In this document: positions 62,691-64,000 of the stretch, in pieces
Layout of the letters: each line of letters opens with the position of its first letter
Numbering within the stretch: position 1 is the first letter of the stretch
From: Arion vulgaris
Lineage: Eukaryota; Mollusca; Gastropoda; Stylommatophora; Arionidae
DNA: 64,000 nt
Direction of reading: 5' to 3'
Assembly: GCA_020796225.1 (NCBI GenBank)
Contig: CM036761.1
Location: 31,880,928-31,944,927, forward strand
Notes under the pieces: generated by a model
The model's database searches: none
What the model was told of the DNA's origin: nothing
What the model saw: only the letters and a program-made list of their open reading frames with translations
Made by a program: the position numbers and the translations under genes

Positions 62691-63265
62691 ACAAATAAAA
62701 ACTATATATGGAAGTAGACAAAGAAACTGACCGAGTCAGAATGAATTCCAACGTATTGGCACCTCTACTTATTACTGCTTAGACAATACTGAAATGCGAA
62801 GCAGCTGGCGTCGTCTTTACTGAACGTAAGCTTCATAACTTGATCTTGAAGGAAACGTTCAACATGTCACCAATCAGTCCATGCAAGGGATATTGTTCTT
62901 GAGTATTATAAACGTTATCGAAATGTTATCATGCCTCTTCTAAATATCCATAACAATAACTTCTCACATGTGACGCCATGTTTCTACAGGATCAAGTGCC
63001 GTGCTTGACTAGTATTGATCAAATATCATCAATAATATAAACACCACATTTGCAAAGAATACATTGGGACAAAAAGTCGCCGTATAACGAAAATAACAAT
63101 ACTCAAAACCGCTCACGTACAAATGTGTGTCCTGTTGGATACTATGCAGATAGTGTGGTCGGAATTAGAATCTCATGCCCTATATGCCGCGGGAGTATAC
63201 GGGAGCGCAACATACTTACAAACCACACATTCACTAAAGATAGTTAACTTGGTAGATTTATTTTT
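62691..63265. other. No clear feature
   Basis: A plus frame ends in VCPVGYYADSVVGIRISCPI-like sequence (about 63119-63180), but its minus strand resembles a tRNA-type B-box context. Neither reading is supported by a second copy. Confidence 0.3.
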
Positions 63266-63463
63266 CTTCCGATCCAGAAGCACTTGAGCTTTCAGCTCTT
63301 CGGCTCAGTGCCATGGACATCGTAATCCTTCGGTTCGGTGCCACGAACACCGTGAATCTGGGGAACCTGTAGCTTTTCTGTCAGCCCGTGGAATTGAACC
63401 CGCACACACAGAGGGATAGTCACCCGCAGTCCAACGCACTACGAACACGCTGGGCAGGCGGCT
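63266..63463 (-). mobile_element. SINE-7 copy
   Basis: Minus strand: CCGCCTGCCCAGCGTGTTCG, TAGTGCGTTGGAC, GGGTTCAATTCCAC (B-box), GGTGTTCGTGGCACCGAAC, A-rich end. Confidence 0.92.
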
Positions 63464-63514
63464 AACTAGTAGATAAGAACGACCCTCAAAGAAACACACA
63501 TTAAAATGAATATG

Positions 63515-63970
63515 GGTTCTTCTTCTTCTTCTCTACCAACATTTACTTCTTTATAGAAGTAATGAGGTGAGGTGTTTGTGTAGTGATATTGTGTGTGCTT
63601 GTTTTAAGACACTTTGTAAGCTGATTTACATTATCTTAACCCTTTCGCTGCTACATACTTTCTGAAGGATGAGCTAAAAATAGCCACTCTTTGTTTCTAG
63701 GTCACAAACGTGAAAGTACGTCTATAGCAGTGACAGTAGCAATGTAACGTGTTAACACGTCTTTAGTTCACAGAGGAAAGATAATAATAGACGTGTTAAT
63801 GCGTCTTTAGAAGTGAATGGGAAAAACGTATATATACGTCCTTAGCAGCTAAAGGGTTAAGGTTGTTCTTGATGCCGTCGTTCAAACTTTTTGTGAGGTC
63901 TTCATCTTGCTCTTTGCTCGTTATATTTTTTCTATGTTGCTCATTGGTCCTTGATCATTTAATTATCATC
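63515..63970 (-). mobile_element. LINE-j tail split by a piggyBac MITE
   Basis: Plus strand ATTTACTTCTTTATAGAAGT, GTGTGTGCTTGTTTTAAGAC, GTAAGCTGATTTACATTATC, then after the MITE GGTTGTTCTTGATGCCGTCG match the 4.16-kb copy in order. Confidence 0.87.
63640..63856. mobile_element. piggyBac-like MITE with TTAA on both sides
   Basis: Left CCCTTTCGCTGCTACATA and right TAGCAGCTAAAGGG are 14-base inverted ends with one mismatch. TTAA at 63636-63639 and 63857-63860. The internal GTGTTAACACGTC and GTGTTAATGCGTC are near-palindromic. Same family as 10.1 kb. Confidence 0.95.
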
Positions 63971-64000
63971 TTTGTTGCACAAACACTTATGGAATTGTGT

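Noticed and set aside
63050..63247. Cysteine-containing frame (VCPVGYYADS...) resembling a growth-factor-receptor type module
   Set aside because: Only one short open frame, no splice sites at its edges that I can defend, and the opposite strand has a tRNA-like context. Too weak to call.

Overview
This window looks like repeat-dense, AT-rich non-coding DNA from an animal nucleus. It could be intergenic or part of a very large intron. I find no convincing complete host gene. The open frames are short and almost all of them shadow transposable elements or tandem repeats. There is no operon structure, no bacterial gene density and no recognisable rRNA or functional tRNA gene. The repeat types (tRNA-derived SINEs that share heads and swap tails, many 5'-truncated LINE ends, hAT, piggyBac and mariner-like MITEs, GATA/TA/CA microsatellites) fit a lophotrochozoan, most likely a mollusc. 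That assignment is inference from repeat style, not an identification.

Layout. 0-10 kb: scattered SINEs, a 32-bp tandem array (1.74-2.14 kb), two possible small host exons on the minus strand (2.37-2.63 kb), the first hAT MITEs, a LINE copy with its middle deleted (6.0-6.5 kb), and two LINE tails near 9 kb. 10-20 kb: a piggyBac MITE, nested hAT-in-SINE, a twin-primed LINE inside a SINE (13.8-14.5 kb), and a run of LINE tails at 15-18 kb. 20-30 kb: 52-bp and 16-bp arrays, LINE fragments, and a LINE inserted into another LINE (29.3-30.0 kb). 30-45 kb: SINEs, a 154-bp triplication, a LINE tail carrying an in-frame 48-bp array (35.4-35.7 kb), a chimeric LINE (38.15 kb), a mariner MITE inside a LINE, a LINE inside a SINE (43.1 kb), and a 32-bp array. 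45-55 kb: further arrays, including two adjacent minisatellites inside one LINE tail (52.18-53.34 kb). 55-64 kb: hAT elements with 8-bp target duplications, LINE tails, a LINE inside a SINE with a perfect 11-bp duplication (62.1-62.5 kb), and a piggyBac MITE at a TTAA site inside a LINE (63.6 kb).

Family names used below are local labels. SINE-1 is tRNA-like with an (ATCA)n tail. SINE-2 and SINE-8 are tRNA-derived. SINE-3, SINE-4 and SINE-5 share one 5' head but have different bodies and tails. SINE-6a and SINE-6b share a core under two heads. SINE-7 is tRNA-derived and A-rich at its 3' end. LINE-a to LINE-l are non-LTR retrotransposon families, seen almost only as their C-terminal tails. Coordinates of degraded copies are accurate to about 10-20 bases. 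Edges supported by target-site duplications (TSDs) are exact unless noted.

The elements do not form a pathway. What the window records is their interaction: SINEs apparently borrowing LINE 3' ends, elements inserting into one another, and LINE ends seeding minisatellites. I did not find a new defence, biosynthetic or signalling system.
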